Shown in pieces: positions 54,285 to 61,588 of a stretch of 61,588 nucleotides of DNA. The translations under genes and the position numbers were made by a program. The notes under the pieces were generated by a model. The model made no database searches and was not told where the DNA came from. It worked only from the letters and a program-made list of their open reading frames with translations. The stretch comes from Sporolactobacillus kofuensis (GTDB lineage Bacteria; Bacillota; Bacilli; Bacillales; Sporolactobacillaceae), in contig NZ_JBHSTQ010000013.1 in assembly GCF_042660205.1 (NCBI RefSeq), positions 1 through 61,588 on the forward strand. The letters are read 5' to 3'. The stretch's first letter is position 1; every line of letters starts with the position of its first letter.

Positions 54285-54584
54285 TTAGGATTGTGGGATG
54301 TTTAACGCAGTTTGTGTAGCCTTGGTATCAACATTGATCTGTTCACTTAAATTATCCGGGTGATAATAGCCTTGAGAAATCATAAAATTGGAAATTTTTT
54401 CGTGGGTATTGATCGCATCATCAAGATATTGTTTCAGGACCTGACGAACTTCTGGAGATGACGTTTCTGTAAGTGCATAGGCAATATTCCTGACACCTGA
54501 TTTTGCTGTGATAAGAAAGTCAGTAGCAATCACCTGTTCAGTAAGTGATCCCATTCCGGTTATATTTTGAACGATCTGATTCAT
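54285..54584 (-). CDS. CotF-like spore coat protein
   Basis: The 99-aa protein has the CotF/coat F domain pattern: TEQVIATDFLITAKSGVRNI and VRQVLKQYLDDAINTHEKIS, then ISQGYYHPDN. Coat F proteins are ferritin-like helical proteins of the spore coat. Alone on the minus strand, with a modest ribosome site (AAAGAG). The stage-specific promoter was not identified. Confidence 0.8.
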   Translation of the reverse strand: MNQIVQNITGMGSLTEQVIATDFLITAKSGVRNIAYALTETSSPEVRQVLKQYLDDAINTHEKISNFMISQGYYHPDNLSEQINVDTKATQTALNIPQS

Positions 54585-54808
54585 ACTTGAACTCTTTATT
54601 CAATTTTTGAGAAATAAAGAAAAGGAATGAACCTGAACGGTTGATTAAAGCGTCTATACGTTTTGTTTTTGTCTTCTTTTTTTATTTGGGATGGAATCAA
54701 CTTCAAATACAGCTAATTTTTTTGAAATACATAATCCACGCGAATTTAACCAAAATACCTTTATGGCATTTTTAAATGTCATAAAAATTAAGTAAAGGAT
54801 GATGCAGA

Positions 54809-54958
54809 GTGGATCGATTTAAAGACAACAACAATAAAAAATTTGATGATCAAAAAAAACTTAAAAACGACGCAAATCGTGTTGAGTTTTCAAAACAACT
54901 CGATGAGCAATTTGATGAAGAACTAGAAAAGAAAAACTCTAGAGACCAACGTAACTAA
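54809..54958 (+). CDS. Small hydrophilic protein (49 aa)
   Basis: A short gene starting at GTG 54809, 7 bp after AAGGATG, and closed by a strong palindromic terminator. The protein is almost free of hydrophobic residues and full of Lys, Asp, Asn and Glu (for example RFKDNNNKKFDDQKKLKNDA). I do not recognise it; its size and composition suit a small spore or stress protein, which is only a guess. Confidence 0.6.
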   Translation: MDRFKDNNNKKFDDQKKLKNDANRVEFSKQLDEQFDEELEKKNSRDQRN

Positions 54959-54965
54959 ATCAATT

Positions 54966-55001
54966 ACAAAAAGAGGGTTCGAATTCGAACCCTCTTTTTG
55001 T
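54966..55001. terminator. Perfect 36-bp palindromic terminator
   Basis: Eighteen bases (54966-54983) pair exactly with the next eighteen, with no spacer; the centre is TTCGAATTCGAA. A and T runs flank the GC part, so it can terminate on both strands. Confidence 0.85.
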
Positions 55002-55291
55002 GTAGCATTATCATCGCAGTGCCTTGGCCGCTAATTGAAAATCGTTTTGTTATAGTGGTCCCAAATCATAGGATGGATATCGGCCACTTTTGTATATGTA
55101 GTTATAAATAGAAGCATGAAGATCGATCCTAACAAGTAATTATCGTTCAGAACCTCACTGTAGGCGTCGCAGTTGTGGTAATGCCCATTGCATCGTATTT
55201 ATCTTTTGCATAGATCGTACACAAATGGGTTAATTCAATGACTAAGCGGAGATAATGGTATCTGAAGATCATAACAATGAAGGATGATACG

Positions 55292-55798
55292 ATGATTTAC
55301 ATATATAATGATTTTGGCGGTACGCATACTACAGCACTTGCTGCGGCTTACCATTTAAAGTTAATACCCAAAGATCGTAAGCTAACAAAACAGGAAATTT
55401 TATCTGTACCCTATTTCAATGAACTGAACTCTTCCGATATGGGGAAAATTATTTATCATGGAACAGATGACGATGGAAATTCTGTTTATACATTAGGACG
55501 CGGAGCTTCCAAGCATTTACTGCCCGCTGTGAATAATATGAGTATAATGTTACAGGAAAAGTATAATGGAAATGAAAAAATCATTTTTTCTAATACATCC
55601 CCAACTGTTCCGTTTGTAATGACTCTAGGTGGCCTATTATCCAGATGGCTTAAAATAGATTTTCTAGGGGTACCGTTGCTTGTCATTGGGGCTAAGCAAT
55701 GTTACAAGGATATTATTCATCTCGTTGATTACACCAAAAAAGCCGGAAGAACCACGGCGAAAAACATTCAAGTTTTAGAAAATAAATCATTTAAATGA
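55292..55798 (+). CDS. DUF3189 family protein
   Basis: The 168-aa protein begins MIYIYNDFGGTHTTALAAAY, the signature of the DUF3189 family in spore-forming Firmicutes, and has a hydrophobic stretch FVMTLGGLLSRWLKIDFLGV. Function is unknown. ATG 55292 is chosen because AAGGATGAT lies upstream; ATG 55277 would put that site inside the gene. The 290 bp upstream show nothing clear. Confidence 0.78.
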   Translation: MIYIYNDFGGTHTTALAAAYHLKLIPKDRKLTKQEILSVPYFNELNSSDMGKIIYHGTDDDGNSVYTLGRGASKHLLPAVNNMSIMLQEKYNGNEKIIFSNTSPTVPFVMTLGGLLSRWLKIDFLGVPLLVIGAKQCYKDIIHLVDYTKKAGRTTAKNIQVLENKSFK

Positions 55799-55807
55799 TC
55801 ACCATAG

Positions 55808-55829
55808 CACCTCTTAAGGTGTTTTTTTG
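55808..55829 (+). terminator. Terminator after the DUF3189 gene
   Basis: CACCT-CTTA-AGGTG followed by seven T. Confidence 0.75.
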
Positions 55830-55861
55830 TATGAGATTGTACGTCATTAATTTTTGTATGC

Positions 55862-55886
55862 AAAAAGGGCACCAAGCTTGGTGCCC
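55862..55886 (-). terminator. Terminator of the YjcZ-like gene
   Basis: A perfect 10-bp palindrome GGGCACCAAG/CTTGGTGCCC followed on the minus strand by five T. Confidence 0.8.
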
Positions 55887-55948
55887 CAACCGATAGTGAG
55901 TTGCGGAGTACTGCATGGGTGCCGATAGTGGAGTGCTCCAATTAATAA

Positions 55949-56047
55949 TTAGTAGCAGAATGCAGTACCAACAATAATCAAAAGGATGAACAATACAACG
56001 ATTAACGCAAAGCTATTGTTCTTTGAGGAGCCAGAGTATTCACTCAT
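55949..56047 (-). CDS. YjcZ-family sporulation peptide
   Basis: A 32-aa membrane peptide: a short polar start (MSEYSGSSKNNS) and one hydrophobic helix FALIVVLFILLIIVG ending in Cys-Tyr. This is the pattern of YjcZ/SscA-type spore proteins in Bacillales. AAGGAGGG lies 9 bp before ATG 56047 on the minus strand. It is easily missed because it is so short. Confidence 0.82.
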   Translation of the reverse strand: MSEYSGSSKNNSFALIVVLFILLIIVGTAFCY

Positions 56048-56169
56048 CTTGATTTCCCTCCTTATCACATGATATTCCATCATATGCATCGCAAGGGATA
56101 AGTGCATCAGACAGATGAATGGTCAATGTGCCCGTTTTTGGTGTGGGGTCAATGCATTGTTTCCGTGTG

Positions 56170-56730
56170 TTAAGAAAACTGTGCGGGAAACTGTCGGGCA
56201 ATTCCATAGGCCATCACATCGGCCATTTGCAGGACTTGTTGTTCGATTTGATCAAGGACCGTAACGCTATCCTCATATTTTTTGGTTAAGAAGTTAACGG
56301 CTTCGGTCTTTGTCATCTCTAAATGGTTATAAAGCATCGTTTGCCAGTCTTTTGCCGACCAGTAGGGATTGATGCTGCCGAGAAATGCGGCAATTTGATC
56401 GGCATTCGCATACCACTTTTTCTCGGCTTCTGCTGCGGCCGTATTATTCCCCGCCTTTGCTGCTTGAACAAGTTGGGCGGCCACGACCAGATGTTCCGTA
56501 AATAATGAGGCAAACCGTGAAGCGATTGCAGGACCATATAAAGGAGCTAACGCCTGTTCAAAATCTTTGGGATTTCTAAGTAACCGGTTTGTTGTGGACT
56601 TAAGGTCAGGTAGATCGAAGACAATTCCACTGATGACCAGTCGTGTCCAGAAGACATGTTGTTCCCATAACATCCTCAGATGATTTCTTAATTCAGCTTC
56701 TGCCATGTTGATTTGACGAGAGGGCATCAT
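56170..56730 (-). CDS. Conserved helical protein of unknown function
   Basis: The 186-aa protein is mostly helical with the landmark LRMLWEQHVFWTRLVI near residue 20, then FEQALAPLYGPAIASRF and INPYWSAKDWQTMLYNHLEM. I recall this family from Bacillales, where database names vary and no function is proven. No signal peptide or clear catalytic motif is visible. Start 56730 gives ATG-ATG after GAGGTTGTGATC; the longer frame to 56823 has no ribosome site. Confidence 0.75.
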   Translation of the reverse strand: MMPSRQINMAEAELRNHLRMLWEQHVFWTRLVISGIVFDLPDLKSTTNRLLRNPKDFEQALAPLYGPAIASRFASLFTEHLVVAAQLVQAAKAGNNTAAAEAEKKWYANADQIAAFLGSINPYWSAKDWQTMLYNHLEMTKTEAVNFLTKKYEDSVTVLDQIEQQVLQMADVMAYGIARQFPAQFS

Positions 56731-57230
56731 GATCACAACCTCGATAAAGTTTTTACTATAAACTATGAGGACACATCGGAAAATATAACGAATAGAGTGA
56801 ATTTGGAACGTGGGGAACTTCAAAGCGCTCGACTCAAATGTGGTCGGGCGCTTTCGAGTACAATCAACACCTGTATTTAATGACTAGTCTCCTTATTTTT
56901 TGATGTATTGAGACCAACTTGGATGAAAGGGAGCACTTCATCGAGATGCGAGGCATAGGTCGCAGAGACATGGCTTCGCCGACATGAAACGATTCTTTTT
57001 TTTATCCGTCATGGACTTCATCGGCTCAACGCAGCTTCAGCAACGCTAAACATTTGGCATGATCAACCCGCACTTCTTTTTATCACGGATCGTGTCCCCA
57101 CTTTAAGTAAAAAATCGTCCACACAAAAAATGCTACCACTACTTTCCGGCTTCGTGTCGATGCTCTGGAAAAAGCTGTTACGTTTGATTGTCTGTGCCTT
57201 GCTTGATGATAAAGAGAGAAAGGAGGAACA
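56731..57230. other. 500-bp gap between divergent genes, with a 12-bp hairpin
   Basis: No believable gene. A stem of 12 bp with one G-T pair (56822-56833 with 56843-56854) and a 9-nt loop stands alone without a T tail. The rest is moderately AT-rich, and short frames on either strand lack ribosome sites. A weak TTGATT-17-TGATAA pair at 57184-57212 could serve ybaK. Confidence 0.5.
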
Positions 57231-57668
57231 ATGATGGGCATTGTGATGAATTTTAAAGAAAAGCAGCGGCATAAACAGTTGGTTTCAGAAAGACGTGCGC
57301 TTCAGGATTTATCATTTTCTAAAATTGAAACATCCGTTTTGCGTTACTTTGAACGGTATTTGGCACTGATCCCAACAGCGGGCTCAACCGGCAAAGAAAT
57401 GTGCGCAGAATTTGCTTTAGAAGGATTTCTGCTCGGATCTTCAATGGGACGCTTTGGCTTTTATGGGGAAGATATGGAAAAAGCTTTTGCGCGAAGCAAG
57501 CCCGAATTTTATGCACTCTTAGATGATTTTTATGATTTCTGGTTATTCTGGGGGACTGAGCACGAATCATTTGATGATTTACAGGAAACATGCAGGAGTT
57601 ATTTATACAATTGGTGGGTGGATGGTTATGAGGCGTCTTTAAAACGGTGGAGGCTAAAGCTTCATTAA
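57231..57668 (+). CDS. DUF2521 protein (YbaK-like)
   Basis: The 145-aa protein matches the family found upstream of cwlD in Bacillus (MNFKEKQRHKQLVSERRALQ and a Trp/Tyr-rich C-terminus FWLFWGTEHESFDD). Function unknown. AAAGGAGG precedes ATG 57231. Its place confirms that the conserved Bacillus order resumes here after the accessory region. Confidence 0.85.
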   Translation: MMGIVMNFKEKQRHKQLVSERRALQDLSFSKIETSVLRYFERYLALIPTAGSTGKEMCAEFALEGFLLGSSMGRFGFYGEDMEKAFARSKPEFYALLDDFYDFWLFWGTEHESFDDLQETCRSYLYNWWVDGYEASLKRWRLKLH

Positions 57669-57747
57669 CGCGGAACTCCCCGCATAATTAGCAGCTTTGT
57701 CCATATATATGAGAGAGAGACAGGCTTGCCGTTGTGGGGGGATTTGA

Positions 57748-58458
57748 TTGAAACGCAGATGGCTGTTTATGGGATGTATGATCGTGGTGCTGTCTTTTGT
57801 AACGCTGGCAGGTGTCAAGTGGCTGGTCAGCTGGCATGCAAGCGAGCGTTGGCATATGCCGCTTGCCGGACGCGTTATTGTCATTGACGCCGGTCACGGT
57901 GGTCCGGATGGTGGGGCGGTAGGCGGGGATACAGAAGAAAAGGATATTAACTTAAAAATTGCCAAAGATTTGCGCAACTATCTTCAGGAGTCCGGCGCAC
58001 TTGTGGTGATGACACGAGAAACTGATGCCGATCTTTCAGATGAAAATTATCGTGGTCGCCATAAGAGACAGGATCTGATTCGCCGGGCCGAACTCATCAA
58101 CAAAACACATCCGGACGCATTTGTCAGTGTGCATATGAATGCGATTCCGATGCCTAGCCTTCATGGTGCGCAAACCTTTTATCACCCAAAGTTCGATGAA
58201 AACCGTAAGCTTGCATTGTTTATTCAAGATTCACTGAAACGAAACCTTGGCAATACTACTCGTTTTGCCAAACCGATCAGTCATGTGTATTTACTGAAAA
58301 AGGCAGAAGCGCCGTCGGCATTAGTTGAAGTTGGATTCCTATCAAACGCACAAGAACGTGCGTTGCTGGAGCAGTCCACATACCAAAAGCAAGCAGCTGC
58401 ATCAATCAGCCAAGGCATCATGCGTTACTTCACGAATGAAAAAATCCCATCCGATTAA
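57748..58458 (+). CDS. cwlD: CwlD, N-acetylmuramoyl-L-alanine amidase of the spore cortex
   Basis: CwlD, with PdaA, makes muramic delta-lactam, needed for cortex lysis at germination. The 236 aa have an N-terminal membrane anchor or signal (about 5-25), then the Amidase_3 zinc site: H50 in VIDAGHGGPDGG, Glu64, a later His (SVHMNAIP) and the catalytic Glu in SALVEVGFLSN. TTG 57748 follows GTGGGGGG. A CATATATAT stretch at about 57703 could be part of a sporulation promoter, unproven. Confidence 0.93.
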   Translation: MKRRWLFMGCMIVVLSFVTLAGVKWLVSWHASERWHMPLAGRVIVIDAGHGGPDGGAVGGDTEEKDINLKIAKDLRNYLQESGALVVMTRETDADLSDENYRGRHKRQDLIRRAELINKTHPDAFVSVHMNAIPMPSLHGAQTFYHPKFDENRKLALFIQDSLKRNLGNTTRFAKPISHVYLLKKAEAPSALVEVGFLSNAQERALLEQSTYQKQAAASISQGIMRYFTNEKIPSD

Positions 58459-58478
58459 TTTTTGTGGTATCAAAAAGT

Positions 58479-58507
58479 AGGTTTTTCGAATCAAGTTTTG
58501 CTATACT
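58479..58507 (+). promoter_or_regulatory. Possible promoter of salA
   Basis: An extended -10 (TGCTATACT, 58499-58507) lies 33 bp before the gene. The -35 region (AGGTTT) is poor. Confidence 0.4.
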
Positions 58508-58539
58508 GAAGGTGTAATTACTGGAAAGATGGTGAGACA

Positions 58540-59586
58540 ATGATGGATCGAAGCCAGGTGTTGGACGTACTGAAAACCGTTCAGGACCCTTTTTTACATA
58601 AAAATTTATATGAAACGCAAGCATTAAAAGAACTATCTATTGAAGAAGGGCGTATTGTTCTTAACGTTGCCTTGTCAAAACAAGATAAGGTCAAACAAAT
58701 GCAGATCCAATTGGAAATTTCCTCAAAATTAAAGGAGCAGGGTGCATCATCAGTTAAAATTCGATTTGATGTGCTTAGTGAAGAGGCCATTCAGAAATTG
58801 GGTGGATTCCCGGTGAAAAAGCAAACACTGCTTGCATCGGGTTCAAAGACTGAGTTTATCGCAGTGGCCAGCGGTAAAGGCGGTGTCGGGAAATCAACTG
58901 TGTCCGTTAACCTTGCTTTGGCATTGGCAAGGCAGGGAAAGAAGGTCGGTCTGCTTGATGCGGATATTTATGGATTTAGTGTACCTGACATGATGGGCAT
59001 TGAGAATCGTCCGGAGATTGTCGACGGTAAAATTATGCCGGTTGAACGTTTGGGTATTAAAGTCATTTCCATGGGCTTCTTTGTAAAGGATAACTCGCCG
59101 GTGATTTGGCGTGGCCCGATGCTTGGGAAGATGCTTAATAACTTCTTTAATGATGTGGACTGGGGCGAACTGGATGTGCTTGTCCTTGATCTTCCACCGG
59201 GAACAGGTGATGTAGCGATGGATATTCATAGCAAACTGCCCCATTCCAAAGAAATTATCGTCACGACACCACATCCTACTGCCGCTTTTGTCGCAGCACG
59301 AGCAGGTGAGATGGCGAAGCACACCGAGCATGAGATTCTCGGTGTTATTGAAAATATGGCCTACTATAAGAGTAAGAAGACTGGAGAAGTTGAGTACGTA
59401 TTTGGAAAAGGTGGCGGGGATAAGCTCAGCGATCTTTTAAGTACAGACTTACTTGGTCGCGTCCCGCTCACGCAACCTGAACCGAAGCAAGGTATTTTTG
59501 CTCCGGGTGTATATTTCGAAGATGATCCGATTGCACCGATCTATGATCAGATTGCGAACACGGTGATCAACAAATTAACAAAATAA
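58540..59586 (+). CDS. salA: SalA/Mrp-family P-loop ATPase
   Basis: Mrp/ApbC proteins carry iron-sulfur clusters; B. subtilis SalA also regulates protease genes through ScoC. The 348 aa have an N-terminal MIP18-like domain (1-90) and the ATPase with the deviant Walker A SGKGGVGKST at 111-120 and VLDLPPGTGDVAMD. The CxxC cluster motif of classical ApbC is not evident near the C-terminus. Position between cwlD and gerD is as in Bacillus. Confidence 0.92.
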   Translation: MMDRSQVLDVLKTVQDPFLHKNLYETQALKELSIEEGRIVLNVALSKQDKVKQMQIQLEISSKLKEQGASSVKIRFDVLSEEAIQKLGGFPVKKQTLLASGSKTEFIAVASGKGGVGKSTVSVNLALALARQGKKVGLLDADIYGFSVPDMMGIENRPEIVDGKIMPVERLGIKVISMGFFVKDNSPVIWRGPMLGKMLNNFFNDVDWGELDVLVLDLPPGTGDVAMDIHSKLPHSKEIIVTTPHPTAAFVAARAGEMAKHTEHEILGVIENMAYYKSKKTGEVEYVFGKGGGDKLSDLLSTDLLGRVPLTQPEPKQGIFAPGVYFEDDPIAPIYDQIANTVINKLTK

Positions 59587-59598
59587 TTAATGAACCTT

Positions 59599-59642
59599 AA
59601 AGGGTGCCTCAAAAGTCTATGGACTGTGAGACACCCTTTTTT
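59599..59642 (+). terminator. Terminator after salA
   Basis: AAAGGGTG-CTCA pairs with TGAG-CACCCTTT with one mismatch, followed by T6. Confidence 0.85.
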
Positions 59643-59707
59643 CGCACATTTTTGAATGGGTTTTGCGCGACTGAATTAAGGCGAGATCTGTGAAAACAGT
59701 GAGCCAG

Positions 59708-59766
59708 GAGGCAACGGAGGCTTTATGCGTTCCTTCAAAGAAGCGCCGGGAATTGCCTCTTTTTTA
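59708..59766 (+). terminator. Second hairpin-terminator before gerD
   Basis: GAGGCAA (59708-59714) pairs with TTGCCTC (59753-59759), with further pairing inside the 38-nt loop and a T6 tail. No gene lies between it and the salA terminator, so what it terminates is unclear. Confidence 0.6.
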
Positions 59767-59802
59767 TCGAGGCAAGTGCCTGAATATTTTTGTCGTGCTG
59801 TC

Positions 59803-59831
59803 GAATAATAATCTCAGACGCACACATATTA
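59803..59831 (+). promoter_or_regulatory. Sigma-G type promoter of gerD
   Basis: GAATA and CATATTA are 17 bp apart, close to the forespore sigma-G consensus, 30 bp before gerD. In B. subtilis gerD is a sigma-G gene. Confidence 0.6.
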
Positions 59832-59860
59832 AGCAATGAAAGGGTGATCAAGGAGGAAAG

Positions 59861-60415
59861 ATGATGGCGAAAGTGGGTTCTTTGGTTTTATGTGTCTGCC
59901 TGCTTATTGGTCTGGCGGGATGTGGGAGTCAGCAGAAACTGCCGAGTTATCAGGAAAATAAAAAAATGGTGCTGGATATGCTGAAGACCGACGATGGGAA
60001 AAAAGTCTTTCAGGACATGTTGAAAGACCGCGAATTTAAGCAAGCGCTTGTACTCGATGACGAGGCGGTACGCAAGACACTGATCCAGACACTCACTACA
60101 GAGCAAGGACAAAAACTATGGCAAAAAATGCTCCAAGATCCGGACTTCTCAGAGCAATTGGCCAAGACCATGGAAAGTGAAAATGAGAAACTGTTAAAAC
60201 AAATGATGAAAGACCCTGGGTATCAGGGCATGATGCTCGATATCCTGAAAACTCCTGAACTGCAGCAACAATATTTGGGCTTATTGAGAACAAAGCCTTT
60301 CCGCCAGCAGATTGATAAAAGTATTGCAGAGTTGATGGCCAGTCCCCTTTTTAAAAAGCAACTATCCGACGCAATTGTCGACACGCTCAAAAAAGAACAG
60401 GAAAAACAGCAATAG
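59861..60415 (+). CDS. gerD: GerD, germination lipoprotein
   Basis: GerD organises the germinant receptors in the spore inner membrane. The 184 aa have a lipoprotein signal with lipobox LAGC (Cys21 or so) and the family body KKMVLDMLKTDDGKKVFQDM, QKMLQDPDFSEQLAKTMESE and KKQLSDAIVDTLKKEQEKQQ. AAGGAGG precedes ATG 59861. It ends 10 bp from the convergent pdaB; kbaA, next in Bacillus, is absent. Confidence 0.93.
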   Translation: MMAKVGSLVLCVCLLIGLAGCGSQQKLPSYQENKKMVLDMLKTDDGKKVFQDMLKDREFKQALVLDDEAVRKTLIQTLTTEQGQKLWQKMLQDPDFSEQLAKTMESENEKLLKQMMKDPGYQGMMLDILKTPELQQQYLGLLRTKPFRQQIDKSIAELMASPLFKKQLSDAIVDTLKKEQEKQQ

Positions 60416-60425
60416 TTGCTCGTTG

Positions 60426-61178
60426 CTAATCCATCAGCTTGCTTTTTGACTGTGCGTTGGAAATAAGACTCTTTACGGTAACAAAAGTAAACCCGCGGTT
60501 CTCCAGTTCTCTGATGATCAAGGGCAGGGCTCGGTCTGTACTTTTGGCTACATCAGAGGCATGTAATTTAATAATGTCGCCTTTTCCTGCACGCTCAAGA
60601 ACGCGGCCCACAACTTCTTTGTAACCGGGGTTGGTTTCATCGTGTGGATTGACACTCCAGAGTACCAGTTGCTGGTTCAATCCAGAGGCAATAGTCAATG
60701 TATCTTTGTTTAGTTTGCCAAAAGGTGGACGGATCATTTCCGGACGCTCTCCGCTGGTTTTATAAATTGCTTCATTGCCAAAAATGATGTCAGAACGTAC
60801 TTTCTGGGCATTCAACTGGGTATAATCATCATGCCTCATGCCATGCGACTCCACCTCGTGACCATTTCTCAACAACGCACGGACAAAATTGGGATGACGT
60901 TCAGCCCATTCACCGGAAATAAAAAAAGTGGCTTTGACATGTTCCGCGCGAAGCGTTTTTAAAATGAGTGGCAATTGTTGATCACCCCAATTAATGTCAA
61001 ACGTTAGAGCAATTTGCTTTTGGTTTGTCATGACTTTTGAGAGTGCACCGGATTGTTTGATGGGTGTAAAGACATCCGTATCTTGTTTCTGTACAAATAA
61101 GATCAGTGCTGCAAAAAAAGCGGCAATAACAAGCAGCAGTATGTTTTTAACTTTCTTGCTATTAATAATCCAAATCAT
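60426..61178 (-). CDS. pdaB: PdaB-like polysaccharide deacetylase
   Basis: PdaB is needed to keep the spore cortex. The 250 aa have an N-terminal membrane segment (about 12-30), then a NodB fold: QIALTFDINWGD, SGEWAERHPNFV, GHEVESHGMRHDDY with paired His, RPPFGKLNKDTL and IKLHASDVAKSTDRALPLII. The usual TFDDGP is TFDINWG, as in Bacillus PdaB. ATG 61178 follows GAGGTGGG; a longer frame to 61223 lacks one. Confidence 0.92.
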   Translation of the reverse strand: MIWIINSKKVKNILLLVIAAFFAALILFVQKQDTDVFTPIKQSGALSKVMTNQKQIALTFDINWGDQQLPLILKTLRAEHVKATFFISGEWAERHPNFVRALLRNGHEVESHGMRHDDYTQLNAQKVRSDIIFGNEAIYKTSGERPEMIRPPFGKLNKDTLTIASGLNQQLVLWSVNPHDETNPGYKEVVGRVLERAGKGDIIKLHASDVAKSTDRALPLIIRELENRGFTFVTVKSLISNAQSKSKLMD

Positions 61179-61307
61179 TGATGGCCCACCTCGTTCCAGA
61201 TGTTTGTACCATTGTATGGGCAAGCTCTAACGAATATGCGGAGCATTGGCGGTAGTCGTCAGTAAAACCTTGGACAGACTTCATTTTTAGAAAATGAAAA
61301 ATAACAG

Positions 61308-61335
61308 TTGACATTTTGCTGATAGCTGGTAAAAT
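61308..61335 (+). promoter_or_regulatory. rRNA operon promoter P1
   Basis: TTGACA and TAAAAT are 16 bp apart, upstream of a second consensus promoter. Confidence 0.75.
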
Positions 61336-61403
61336 AAATTTTGTTGTCTTTCCGGAATTGATTTAATGAGATCGATTGATTGAAATTAAATTAAAAAAAA
61401 GGG

Positions 61404-61432
61404 TTGACAAAAGAAACACAGGAATGTATAAT
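61404..61432 (+). promoter_or_regulatory. rRNA operon promoter P2
   Basis: A perfect TTGACA and TATAAT with 17-bp spacing, preceded by an A-rich tract that may act as an UP element. Confidence 0.92.
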
Positions 61433-61439
61433 TGTTTAA

Positions 61440-61588
61440 GTCGTCTGATAGAGATGACTGAGAATGTTCCTTGAAAACTGAACAAAAGCCAAGCGTGATA
61501 TAAGGGTTATAAACCCCTAATCAATTCAATTTGCTATGGATCTTATGAACGAAAAAGTCCGCTCGGACACTTAGTCCGGCATTTAAGA
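61440..61588 (+). other. Leader of the next rRNA operon
   Basis: TCCTTGAAAACTGAAC and a CCAAGCG stretch are typical of the region just before 16S rRNA in Bacillales, and a GTCCG-CT-CGGAC hairpin lies at 61557-61568. The 16S gene itself is outside the window. Confidence 0.75.

Overview
The window is chromosomal DNA of a low-to-mid GC, endospore-forming Firmicute of the order Bacillales. It shows the classic Bacillus order of the ctsR-clpC, rpoBC, str, S10, spc and alpha operons, plus sporulation or germination genes (sigH, cwlD, gerD, pdaB, a CotF-like coat protein and a YjcZ-like peptide). Several genes normally fixed in this order are missing: mcsA and mcsB between ctsR and clpC, disA after radA, an L33 gene before secE, and kbaA after gerD. 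This suggests a lineage away from B. subtilis, perhaps Sporolactobacillaceae-like; that placement is inference only.

Layout. 1-970: the end of an rRNA operon (5S) and eight tRNA genes closed by a strong terminator. 1186-8502: stress control (ctsR, clpC), recombination (radA), a PIN-TRAM protein and two isoprenoid genes (ispD, ispF). 8700-14302: gltX, a cysteine T-box, cysE-cysS, then RNA maturation genes (mrnC, rlmB, rae1). 14309-16130: sigH, secE, nusG. 16174-31743: L11-L1, L10-L12, rpoB-rpoC and the str group (L7Ae-like, S12, S7, EF-G, EF-Tu). 31771-46987: the S10-spc-alpha superoperon from rpsJ to rplQ, including secY, adk, map, infA and rpoA. 47195-51575: an ECF transporter energising module, truA, rplM, rpsI.

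51516-57230 is the accessory part. The 3' end of rpsI is repeated imperfectly about 940 bp downstream. Each copy is followed by the decayed C-terminal end of a tyrosine recombinase gene, so two integrative elements appear to have inserted in tandem at rpsI and decayed. Beyond this lie an alcohol dehydrogenase, a second zinc-ribbon S14 gene, several small sporulation-type genes and uncharacterised proteins. 57231-61178 returns to the conserved Bacillus order (ybaK-like, cwlD, salA, gerD, pdaB). The window ends just after the tandem promoters of the next rRNA operon.

Together the genes build and regulate the translation and transcription machinery. Readable control points are a CtsR operator, a Cys T-box, two L1-site-like hairpins, the L10 leader, the S10 and L13 leaders, and many consensus sigma-A promoters and intrinsic terminators. 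Most of the window is ordinary core genome. The parts worth a second look are the rpsI scar, the two cysteine-type S14 genes, the gene losses and a few structured leaders. I found no convincing new multi-gene system.
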